Below, in pieces: positions 11,115 through 19,338 of a DNA stretch of 64,000 nucleotides. The notes beneath the pieces are model-generated. The model did no database searches and was not told the origin of the DNA. It saw nothing but the letters and a program-made list of their open reading frames with translations. A program made the translations under genes and the position numbers. The stretch is taken from positions 682,001-746,000 of the forward strand of contig JAHLKF010000001.1 in assembly GCA_025558075.1 (NCBI GenBank), in the 5' to 3' direction. Each line of letters opens with the position of its first letter. The first letter of the stretch is position 1. Source of the DNA: Gaertneriomyces semiglobifer. Its lineage: Eukaryota > Chytridiomycota > Chytridiomycetes > Spizellomycetales > Spizellomycetaceae.

Positions 11115-11656
11115 ATGTCGGGCGAGCAAGGTACGAATGCTTAGCCGTCTGTGGTCGCATTGCAAAGACTAAACGATTCCTGCAGCAACTATATGGCAGA
11201 AGATTAAGCATAAAAATCAGGAAAACCCCTTTCTGTTTCCAGGTAGGAAGTTATCCCACCACACCCGCAAACTATGCGCCATCAACTATGGTCTTAATTG
11301 CGCTTTGGAATGTTGCAGCTTTTGCGTTGACTGTCCTAGCCTTTGGACGAATGACAACCTCGTTATTTCGGCGTGACGTATATGGTTTCCAAATCGGCCA
11401 AAGATGGCGGGTAGCAGCACAAACACTTACCATCGGCCTCATTGGCGGGACGATGTGGTCTGTATCGCTTACTCCAGTCTGAGTTGCGAATGTAACGATT
11501 AATATCAAGAGCTTCCACAGGTATGAGGATTATAAGAAGACACAAAAAGCCGCTGCGGTCAAAGCTGCTCTAGAAAGCAACGGATCCGCAGGTACCCAAA
11601 ATGCCGCCGAAGCTACAGCATTGGGCGCATCCACAGGTGGGGCGGCTAAGGCATAG
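11115..11656 (+). CDS. HIG1-domain mitochondrial protein (RCF1-like)
   Basis: HIG1-domain proteins associate with respiratory supercomplexes (Rcf1 with complexes III and IV in yeast). Four exons join to 115 aa: 11115-11130, 11186-11242, 11319-11457 and 11521-11656. Introns are 55-76 nt, all GT-AG. The read starts MSGEQATIWQK, then NQENPFLFP (the family has ENP-[LFI]-x-P before the first membrane helix), a hydrophobic AFALTVLAFG helix, and the QRWRVAAQTLT segment before the second helix IGLIGGTMW. The tail is Ala/Lys-rich. Exon 1 is only 16 nt. Whether it is the true RCF1 orthologue cannot be settled from sequence alone. Confidence 0.82.
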
Positions 11657-12301
11657 TTCCCAACCGGTGTCAGAAGAAAGCATAAAATATAGGGTTTCAG
11701 AATTCAACGTCCTCAAGAGGTTGGTATCCGTCTAATGCATGTCCGTCCATACGTTCACGCCGTCTTACGCTTACGAAGAACCTCAGAGTACGCTTGCTAT
11801 TCCAATGATGATGCATGGTGTTCGAGCGGCGACCGACCTGTGTGTCCCACCAGTTGGGATACCCGGTAGGGCAGTATGCAGTAGCATGATGCGGTGTCCT
11901 GCTTACAGTGGCATGCGGCCATACGAAAATACAATAAGGGAGATAGTTGTCCGTCCGTGTGTCCACGTGATCGCGTCGCTTATGTAACAACTCCGCTTCC
12001 TGCCGTAGGATCCTGCATGTTGCTCCCATTTGCCTCTTTGCTCTTTTGCCAACGTTAACAGACATCCCGGTGGCAAGTCAGGTGAATTGAAAGATGAGAT
12101 CTCATCAGATAAACCAGATGAAATATGGCTGGAGCATAACCTCTATAAAAAGGGAGGAGGTCAGGCAGCGTTCTTTCCTTTGCCTCATTACCAGTTGGGC
12201 ATGGGCTCTTTTTGAAGGCCCTAGCTCTCTGAATCTTTTTCCCTCTCGGCTTCGGCTCTTGACTTCTTTATTTTCATTTCAGTATTGACAGACATCAGCT
12301 T
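11657..12301. other. intergenic with a TATA-type promoter
   Basis: No gene is supported in the first 450 bp. A TATAAAA box lies at 12144-12150, followed by a pyrimidine-rich stretch (about 12205-12290) and an ATG at 12302. This looks like the promoter and leader of the host gene interrupted by element 1. Confidence 0.5.
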
Positions 12302-12324
12302 ATGGCTTCAACATCATGGCGGGT
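12302..12324 (+). pseudogene. 5' start of a host gene split by element 1
   Basis: An ATG at 12302 downstream of a TATA box and pyrimidine-rich leader opens a frame reading MASTSWR plus two bases before the element begins at 12325. If 12324 is joined directly to 40141, on the far side of the element, the frame continues without a stop through AGQLKKKRKMDVLSPQ to the stop at 40762. The predicted empty-site protein is 214 aa. That this is the original gene is an inference from the continuous frame. Confidence 0.5.
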
Positions 12325-12374
12325 GACACAGTGCGCATAAATAAGCTGTACAGCTTATTTATGCGCACTGTGTC
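12325..12374. repeat. 50-bp perfect palindrome at the left end of element 1
   Basis: The 50 bases are their own reverse complement, starting GACACAGTGCGCATAAATAA and centred on GTAC at 12348-12351. The right end has the outer arms of the same palindrome (GACACAGTGC/GCACTGTGTC) but lacks the 30-bp centre. Such ends could come from hairpin telomeres or a recombinase site. Confidence 0.9.
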
Positions 12375-12379
12375 AATGG

Positions 12380-12524
12380 GACTTATTGATAGGACTTATT
12401 ATTGTCGACTTATTAAGGTTGACTTATCGATATGACTTATTTGGAGGACTTATGAGGATACAAGTTAATTAAGGACTTATAAGGATAAGAATTACTTAAT
12501 GACTTATTGAGAGAAATAAGTCGC
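12380..12524. promoter_or_regulatory. phased GACTTAT iteron array in the TIR
   Basis: GACTTAT starts at 12380, 12393, 12407, 12421, 12434, 12447, 12474 and 12501, so spacings are 13, 14, 14, 13, 13, 27 and 27. One inverted copy (ATAAGTC) follows at 12518. The same array is mirrored in the right TIR (about 39977-40115). Such phased arrays are usual for replication-initiator or recombinase binding; the protein is unknown. Confidence 0.7.
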
Positions 12525-12706
12525 GCCGGTCATGATCGCCATTGACAATCATTGCCATTATCACCATCATCACCATCATCACCAATCATTGCCACTAACC
12601 AGTTTCCCTTCAGCATCAGTTTAACTTGCGTCCAAGTTGCAGCCGCAAATGCGACCAACACCGTCGCAACTTCAAAACCGTCGCAACTTCAACACAGTCC
12701 TAAGTT

Positions 12707-12983
12707 TGTTGCAGAGGGATCCTGCTGATGCTCTGATCCTTCTAATAAGCTTATGTGTATTCAAGTCTAAGGTTACAAGAGTGCAGTTGAATGCCCGGCA
12801 TAAGAGAACCACCGACGGACAAGGTCACGTGTCGGGTGTTAGGGCACCCAGTCACATGGGTCACGTACGCATGGGCACATGACGCACGTGTACATGCTGA
12901 TATGAATAAGAACCCATGTCATAGAGCGTGCCCTGGTTAGGGTATCCCTATGACGTGTATGTCACCGGGACCCCCTTACAACA
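12707..12983 (-). repeat. copia 3' LTR
   Basis: A 277-bp LTR with TGTTG/CAACA ends. It is followed at 12984-12993 by CTCCCCCCTC, the complement of the polypurine tract. Confidence 0.93.
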
Positions 12984-13043
12984 CTCCCCCCTCGGTGCAT
13001 GCACGACATTTCCTGCAAACTGCCTGACACCTTCAGCAGCTGT

Positions 13044-16000
13044 TTAGTGCTTATTTTCAGTGTTCGACACCTTCAGCAGCTTGTCAGCAGTGTCAGGCAT
13101 TGTCAACAACCTGTTAGCAGTGTCAGACACCTTGTCAGGCACTGTCAGCAGCTTGTCAGCAGTGTCGGGCGCTGTCAGCAACTTGTCAGAAGCGTCGGAC
13201 ATATGGAGACCCATGCGAGAATGCATGCTATTCAGAGCAGGAGCAGCTAGAGCCTTGATAAGTCCATCAGCAAGCTGACTATTGGTGGATACATAGCGGA
13301 GAGCGATTTCCTGGGTCTGATGAACTTTTTCGCGGATGAAATGATGGCGGAGATCAATGTGCTTGGTGCGATTGTGATTAACTGGGTTGTTGACAAGTTT
13401 GATGGCTGCCTGGTTGTCCTCGTACACTGTCAGAGCACCATAAGTGCCGGGTTCAGTGCCGGGGAGGATGGACCGTGTGGTGTCAGTGTGTGGAAAGTGC
13501 TCGAGGAGCGCGATCATCAGTCGACGGAGCCATACTGCCTCTTTGGCGGCCTCAGCTAATGCAATGTATTCCGCTTCTGCTGTAGATTGTGCTGTGCAGT
13601 TCTGGAGCTTAGATGCCCACGAAATAGCGCCTCCGTTCAGCAAGAAAGGTACGCCGACGTCGAACGTCGATTTTCAGCATTTGCCGCGAAATCAGCGTCG
13701 GAGTAACCATGTAGGGAAGATACTCCCCCGTCTCTAGGGCCATACAAGAGCTTGAGGTTGCGAGTGCCTTTTACATAGCGGAGGACACAGCGAGCAGCAC
13801 TCAGATGCTGTTCAGTTGGTTTCGACAAGAAGCGGGACAGTTTGGAGATTGCAAATGCGAGATTGGGCCGTGTAGCGATGGTAAGATACATCAAACTGCC
13901 GATTATTGACTGATAAATTTTTTGATCAGCCAGGACGTCGTCGTCGGTGGCAGCGACAAGCGATAAGCTGGGCGACAGTGGAACAGTGACAGATGTGGCA
14001 TCGGCAAGGCCATAGCGAAGGAGCATGTCATCAATGTATTTGCCTTGGTTCAGTGTCAGTGTGTCAGCAGTGCGTGTGACTTCAATGCCAAGAATGTACG
14101 AAATCTCCCCCATGTCCTCCATCGCGAATCGCCGGGCAAGACCATCCTTAATGGACTGTATGCGGGCCGTCGTGGAGCAGATGGTGAGGTCATCAACGTA
14201 CAGGGCGATGATGTCAGGTGTGCCGCCGGCAGCAGGGCGAATGTACAGCGCGATGTCGAGAACCGTGGGTTGGAAACCAACGGACTTCAGATAAGTGTCA
14301 AGGGTTTGGTTCCATAAGCGCGGTGACTGCTTTAACCCATAAATCGAATGTAGGAGTTTAACGTACGACCCGTCGGGGAGTTGCATATGAATGTCGGTGT
14401 CGATTACAGCGTTCAGGAATGCCGTGAGGACATCCATTTGGTGGACGACAAGGCCGAAGAGCTGAGAGAGAGCCAATAGCAGGCGGAGCGTGCTGAACTT
14501 GACGACCGGGGCATAGGTTTCATTGAAAGCGAGACCCGGGCGCTGGGTAAACCTACGGGCAACAAGGCGGGCCTTATACTTCTTCATGGACCCATCCGGG
14601 CGATGCTTAATCTTGAAAACCCATTTAGAGTCGATGGCATAAGCGTCGGACAGCAAGGCGTCGACGGGCATCCAGGTCTGATTAGCGAGCAAGGATTGGA
14701 GTTCTTTATCGATGGCCTGCTGCCAGGCATGACGGTCAGGTGAGCGCAGCGCTTGCTTATAAATGACGGGTTCCCGGGCATGGAGGCCGTCCAGAGCGGA
14801 CGCTACTAAGGCCTCGACTGTAGGAGGGGACGTGGAGGAAGATGCCTGGGAGCGATGCTTACGAGCAAAATATTCATCAACAACCGGCAAGCCGTGTAAG
14901 TTGAACGCATCGTTCCATCCAGGTTCAGAATACCCGACGTACTTAACAAAATATTGATGCTCCCCCGTCGGTGCGATCCGTTCATCAACAATGTACTCAA
15001 CTTCAAAGACTTCATCATTGGGAGCGTCGGGAGCAGGATCGACATAGTTGGTTTCATCGAACGTGACGTCGCGGGACCGATGGATGCGCTGTGTCAGTGG
15101 GTCATAGAACCGATAACCCGTGGAGTCAATGTACCCGATTAGTTTCATGCGACGAGCCCGGGGTTTGAGCTTTTTGTGGGGACGGCGTTCGACAGGGATA
15201 TGAACATAAGCGTCGGACCACAGGACCCGCAGGTTCGCCACATCCGCGGGAGAACCGTGCCATTTTTCGTATGGAGTTGCATTGCCGATGGCGCGGGACG
15301 GCGTGCGCTGACAGAGGTAGTTGACAGCAACGACGATTTCCCCCCACAGGTGCTGAGGTATGTGACTCGACAGCATGACCGCCCGGGTTTGTGTCATTAA
15401 TGTCTGATTATAACGCTCGGCGATGCCGTTTTGTGCCGGAGAGTATGCGTGGGTGGGACGAACCCGGGTGCCGTGCTGCCGAAGATCGCCGACAAGGGCA
15501 TGACTCAGATATTCACCACCGTTGTCGCATCGCAGTTCAAGGATTTTGCATCCATGGAGGTTTTCAGCATGTTGACGGAAAGCATGGAATTCAGCGGGGA
15601 CATCGTGTTTATTTTTGATGATGGCAACATGTACGTATCGAGTAAGTTCGTCGATGAACGTGACAAGGTACGGGCAGTGATCGAGGGTGTCATGCTCGAC
15701 TGACTGCACGTCACTGTGGATGCGACCGAGGACGCGGGTGACAGGTTGGGGGTTGTCATGATTGAATGGAGAGCGTCGAAACTTAGCGAAACGACACCCA
15801 ACGCATGTCGCAAGGGTGCCGGGCGCGGAAATGCCGTATGCGCGAAGCACTAGTTGGAGATTAGCAGCGCTCGGATGACCAAAACGTAGGTGCCAGAGCT
15901 CAAGGGTGACAGAGTCGGCGGAACTAGGGACAGGGTCAGCGATAACATGTGAAGTAGGCGGTATATTTTGTGAATAAACAGTGTCAGCAGCCGCAATCGC

Positions 16001-17149
16001 AGGTGTCGAAGGTGTCGGAGGTGTCGGCGGTGCCGACGGTGTCGACTCGGTCGAATTGGTCGATTCCGGTCGATTTGTCGGAAAGTGCTGTGCCACCGTG
16101 TCGGGCGCGTGAAGTGGCTGTGGCGTCGGACGTGCAGTGACGATAACCGGGGGCGCAGTCACGGACAGGGGGTCACGGGGGGCGGCACACGACGTACGAT
16201 GCGCAATGCGCGCGGACTTGCGGACATGGGTGGTAAAGGCCTCATATTCAGCCGGAGAGGCAGTGGTATACCCAGCAATTAAATAAAGTGTATTGTGACG
16301 TATGACATCAGCTACACGAGCACCCGACTTGCGATGAGTAATCCACCCGGCACTAAGATCAGCCGAGAAGTCTAAGGCATAACGAGACTGGGCCAATGAT
16401 GCGAAGGAGAGCAGGTTCCGCAGACATTCGGGAGCATAGAGCACGTCAGTAAGCTTAAAGAAACCGTGACATGTGTTGATGATTAAGGTTCCCTTGCCGT
16501 AAGCAGCGCACGTGCCGATGCCGGAGATTTGTCGGGCCGAGGGAAAAGCTTGAAATTCCGTCAGGAGAAAGCGGTCTGGAATGATGCTATGCATGGCGCC
16601 CGAGTCGAGAGCAATGGAGTGCGGCGCGTCACGGTCAGTCGATAAGACAAGGAAGGCCTCAGGATCAGAGTCAGCGTCGTCCGCGGGGTTGGGTGAATCG
16701 GAGAGATCGGCGTCGTCATGGGCAAGTTCAGCGGCATGTGCGGCCGGGCCGGACTGAGCGCGTTTCTTGGCGTCAATGACAAGGGGACAGTCACGAACAT
16801 AGTGGGTTCCTTGGGTGCAGATGTCACAGGGACGGGCCGCCAGCCTGGGACGGCGACGGGGGTGCGTGGCGGCGGCGGCAGCGGCAAAGACTTCAGGAAT
16901 GCCAGGAGTGCGAGGTTTCGTGTACACAGAAGCATCCAAGTCCAGGGCGGCAATTTGTAAGGCGTCAAGGGTCTGGGTGTCAGCGGCAACTCGATTGCGA
17001 ATGCGGTCACGAACCGAGAGTTTGAGACCGCAAATGTAAGTAAGGCAAACGTCGTCAGAGTCCATGTTCGGCAGTCGTTCAGCGAACAGTGACGGAGGGT
17101 TGTCGGGGGCCGAGAATTCCTTCTTGGCACTGCGGGTCGAGCGGGCCAT
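13044..17149 (-). pseudogene. copia Gag-Pol polyprotein, frameshifted before RNase H
   Basis: The ATG is at 17149. A short Gag remnant (MARSTRSAKKEF) leads to a zinc knuckle CDICTQGTHYVRDCP. The aspartic protease has ALDSGA. The integrase has the HLRFGHP...C-x2-C finger and catalytic D, D, E in IHSDVQSVEHD, LRCDNGGEYLS and GIAERYNQT. A chromodomain lies at about 14895-15016 (EVEYIVDERI, YFVKYVGYSEPGWN). Reverse transcriptase has ALYVDDLTI. The frame breaks near 13640, and RNase H (QSTAEAEYIAL, VYEDNQAAIK, KHIDLRHHF) continues in the next frame to 13044. Gag is much shorter than the usual copia Gag, so the N-terminal part may be deleted. The C-terminus ends in a repeat tail. Confidence 0.92.
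13060..13215 (-). repeat. tandem repeat coding the C-terminal tail of copia Pol
   Basis: Imperfect units of about 30 bp (GTCAGCAGTGTC, TTGTCAGCA and variants on the plus strand) encode repeats of the type DTADKLLTVP after RNase H. Such a tail is not part of the usual copia Pol and may have grown by slippage. Confidence 0.7.
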
Positions 17150-17193
17150 CTTAAAAAAGTGTTATACACTGGCAAGGTGTTCAATAAGCAGTC

Positions 17194-17300
17194 GTCGTTG
17201 ATCGCAGGCAGGGGGATCAATGGCAGTCGTCGTTGATCGCAGGCAGGGGGATCAACAAGTGTCAGGCGTCGTTAATCGCTGGCAGGGGGATTAACGGTGT
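17194..17300 (-). repeat. tandem leader repeats of the copia element
   Basis: Units close to GTTGATCGCAGGCAGGGGGATCAA repeat between the primer-binding site and Gag. The same unit is repeated more often in the deleted copia derivative at 25310-25610, so it is a feature of this family's leader. Confidence 0.75.
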
Positions 17301-17422
17301 CGGGAGCGTCGTATGTCGGGAAAGCAGCGCGATCGCTCGGGCAAGTGAGGAATCGTCGGTAACGGGCCGTTCCACCGGAGACTGAAGGGCAGAGGATAAG
17401 CAGGTAACAGCAATCGATGCCA

Positions 17423-17435
17423 GGGGCTCATAACC
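17423..17435 (-). other. copia primer-binding site, internal initiator-tRNA type
   Basis: Directly after the 5' LTR the minus strand reads GGTTATGAGCCCC. It is complementary to the anticodon stem-loop of fungal initiator tRNA-Met (GGGCTCATAACC), not to a tRNA 3' end. Priming from a cut tRNA half is known for Drosophila copia and yeast Ty5. The deleted relative has the same site at 25228. Confidence 0.72.
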
Positions 17436-17713
17436 TGTTGCAGAGGGATCCTGCTGATGCTCTGATCCTTCTAATAAGCTTATGTGTATTCAAGTCTAAG
17501 GTTCTAAGAGTGCAGTTGAATGCCCGGCATAAGAGAACCACCCAACGGAAAAGGTCACGTGTTGGGTGCTAGGGCACCCAGTCACATGGGTCACGTGCTC
17601 ATGGGCACATGACGCACGTGTACATGCTGATATGGATAAGAACCTATGTCATAGCGCGCGCCCTGGTTAGGGTATCCCTATGACGTGTATGTCACCGGGA
17701 CCCCCTTACAACA
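17436..17713 (-). repeat. copia 5' LTR
   Basis: A 278-bp LTR, about 95% identical to the other copy by eye. It is followed by the target duplication AAGTT at 17714-17718. Confidence 0.93.
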
Positions 17714-18415
17714 AAGTTTGCCGCGAGAATCAACGTGATTCTGTGTCCCCCTTCATACAACCCCATACAAATCTTCCCAGTTCCCAGGCTTCTTCTGGTT
17801 GCTTATTCATACAAATCTACAAATGTACCACAAAAATCGTTCTCGCAAGCGTTTTGGCACGTCTGGCACATATAACATTTGCGTTTTCGGGTAGTAAATG
17901 TTTAAATACAGCTTTTTTTTATGATCTTGTCCAACGAGATCTACTTTTTTTTTCATTTCTGAAAATTCTTAAGTGAAAATTAAATGTACAAATGTGCCAA
18001 ATGTGTCAAAACGCTTACCGAAACCTTTTTTAATGGCACATTTACTTTTATTATAATATATAAATGTACCAATAACCATTACGCTAACACTTTTATCTGG
18101 CACATTTGTGGTACATCTGTGAAAACCTTCCAAAGCTTTCCTCTAAAGTTTCCTTTTTTTGTTTTCATATCTAATGATTTGCGGCAAGCAATCCATCATG
18201 GCGCCAACTGTTCACCCATCACCGCCCATAGCTTCCCATGTGCCCCACAAACTTGTCTGTATTCGCAGCCACTTCTGACACCTTTTTTAACCCTAGGTCT
18301 GAAAACTCCGTTGCCCGACGCGATGCTTCTCGCACCTTGTTGTTAAACAGCGCATTGCCTTGGACTCCTGCATTGGCGTGTTGAATCAGTCTACCAGCTC
18401 TTCCGGCATTTGCCT
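17714..18415 (+). repeat. left TIR of element 1, inner segment
   Basis: This continues the TIR after the copia insertion and matches the reverse complement of about 39094-39800. It is AT-rich, with repeated GTGCCA/TGGCAC motifs in both orientations, T-tracts and an ACGAGAT hairpin near 17930. A partly similar third copy is at 29356-29692. The open frame across it is T-rich and unlikely to be a gene. Confidence 0.9.
18219..18415 (-). pseudogene. 3' half of a small TIR-border gene, duplicated copy
   Basis: The minus strand reads NAGRAGRLIQHANAG through to a TGA at 18219-18221. It is the same protein tail as the gene at 38994-39290, whose 5' half lies outside the right TIR. Only the part inside the TIR is present here, so this is a fragment without a start. 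It keeps Arg where the right copy has a stop. Confidence 0.75.
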
Positions 18416-18455
18416 TTTAATGTTTCCTTTTTTTATGTCTGTCCATTGATAACAA

Positions 18456-18749
18456 ATGAAAATGATCTGGCAAGGAACCAGGTTCTTTGGTGAGTATGAT
18501 GAGATAGTCCACGAACGATGCTTCGATTTATGCTCTCTAATAGCCAATGAACATAGGAACACTTTCCTCAATGATCTCGAAGAACTGAGTATCCTTCCAC
18601 CCAAAAGTGTTCAATTATTGAAAGTAATGGTAGAGCTTGACACATTGGAAGAAAAATACAAGGAATACATGCGTCTGGATGATACACTCCGTTCAACAAA
18701 AAAGAAGATTGTAACAGCAAAGAAGAAAGTTGTGACGAAGAAGAAATAG
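18456..18749 (+). CDS. element 1 protein of 97 aa, unrecognised
   Basis: The frame opens with ATG at 18456 just inside the TIR. The product has an N-terminal half with several aromatic and Cys residues (ERCFDLCSLIANEH), a leucine-rich middle and a very basic Lys-rich tail (KKKIVTAKKKVVTKKK). The tail suggests DNA or RNA contact. It lies 12 bp upstream of the next gene in the same direction, as in an operon-like viral cluster. No family recognised. Confidence 0.5.
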   Translation: MKMIWQGTRFFGEYDEIVHERCFDLCSLIANEHRNTFLNDLEELSILPPKSVQLLKVMVELDTLEEKYKEYMRLDDTLRSTKKKIVTAKKKVVTKKK

Positions 18750-18761
18750 TTATAACAAAGA

Positions 18762-19088
18762 ATGTTCCCGCCGGAAGTACTTCTGATGATCCTGAATGAG
18801 CAGCTTCGTCTCTCGAAACATAACTGGTTCCATACACGACGACAGGCTGTAGAGGCAAACCTCAAGTTTCCAGTGAGATACTTTATCTTGCAACGCATCC
18901 GTACCAATCCACCGGGGATGGATATCGAACTGCAATACAGAGTTGGAAGGCATCACCAATGGGACATCTTTCATCATAGTGAATTTGATGGAACCATCAT
19001 ACGTCACTCATTTATTACTCAAAAGATATTTCGAAAGCGTCGTGTTTCGATTTGGTATGAAGAAGACATACGTTTGAACACGATTTGA
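18762..19088 (+). CDS. element 1 protein of 108 aa, unrecognised
   Basis: ATG at 18762, stop TGA at 19086-19088. The protein is rich in Arg, Ile and aromatic residues (LKFPVRYFILQRIR, HHQWDIFHHSEFDG) and has no membrane segment or zinc motif. It follows the 97-aa gene closely. No family recognised. Confidence 0.45.
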   Translation: MFPPEVLLMILNEQLRLSKHNWFHTRRQAVEANLKFPVRYFILQRIRTNPPGMDIELQYRVGRHHQWDIFHHSEFDGTIIRHSFITQKIFRKRRVSIWYEEDIRLNTI

Positions 19089-19109
19089 GAACAATTTAGA
19101 AATGTTACA

Positions 19110-19235
19110 ATGAACATTGTAGATATGGACAGAATAAAGCCGCATCTACTCACAGTTATATGTTTAGAAAAAAATGAGGATTGGGCATGGTTGTTATCTA
19201 TGTATCATAGAAGAGCTCCACGTAAAAAGAAATGA
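19110..19235 (+). CDS. element 1 small protein of 41 aa
   Basis: A short frame starts MNIVDMDRIKPHLLTV, continues through EDWAWLLSMYHRRA and ends in PRKKK. It is the third small plus-strand frame in a row after the TIR and shares the basic C-terminus of the first one. It is too short to be sure of. Confidence 0.3.
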   Translation: MNIVDMDRIKPHLLTVICLEKNEDWAWLLSMYHRRAPRKKK

Positions 19236-19338
19236 ACAGAAAATGAAGAATCCTTTTTTGATCGAGAAAAGAATCGGAAATAAATAATTCAACTTCAGAG
19301 TGGTAAAGCTTCTTTTTCACATATGCACGGTAAATGGG

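Larger units (their letters stand above)
12325..12706 (+). repeat. left TIR of element 1, outer segment
   Basis: This matches the reverse complement of 39750-40140 closely, apart from the palindrome centre. It holds the GACTTAT iterons and a CATCAC-type microsatellite (about 12560-12590), and it ends where the copia element inserted, with the 5-bp target AAGTT at 12702-12706. The rest of the TIR resumes at 17714. Confidence 0.92.
12707..17713 (-). mobile_element. Ty1/copia LTR retrotransposon with a chromodomain
   Basis: This is a 5-kb copia element on the minus strand, inserted in the left TIR of element 1. LTRs are 12707-12983 and 17436-17713, both TGTTG...CAACA. Target duplication is AAGTT (12702-12706 and 17714-17718). 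A polypurine tract lies at 12984-12993 and a primer-binding site at 17423-17435. Domain order is zinc knuckle, protease, integrase, chromodomain, reverse transcriptase, RNase H, which is the copia order. The two LTRs differ at roughly a dozen positions, so the insertion is not very recent. Confidence 0.95.

Noticed and set aside
12560..12600. CATCAC repeats in the TIR as a CRISPR-like array
   Set aside because: These are simple trinucleotide-type repeats without spacers, in a eukaryotic genome.
17984..18346. A 120-codon frame in the left TIR, mirrored at 39525-39163, and a similar one at 29534-29923
   Set aside because: The sequence is T-rich and repetitive, the translation is dominated by Phe, Cys, Thr and Asn, and the frames arise from the shared non-coding repeat. 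The bases instead carry GTGCCA motifs and hairpins.
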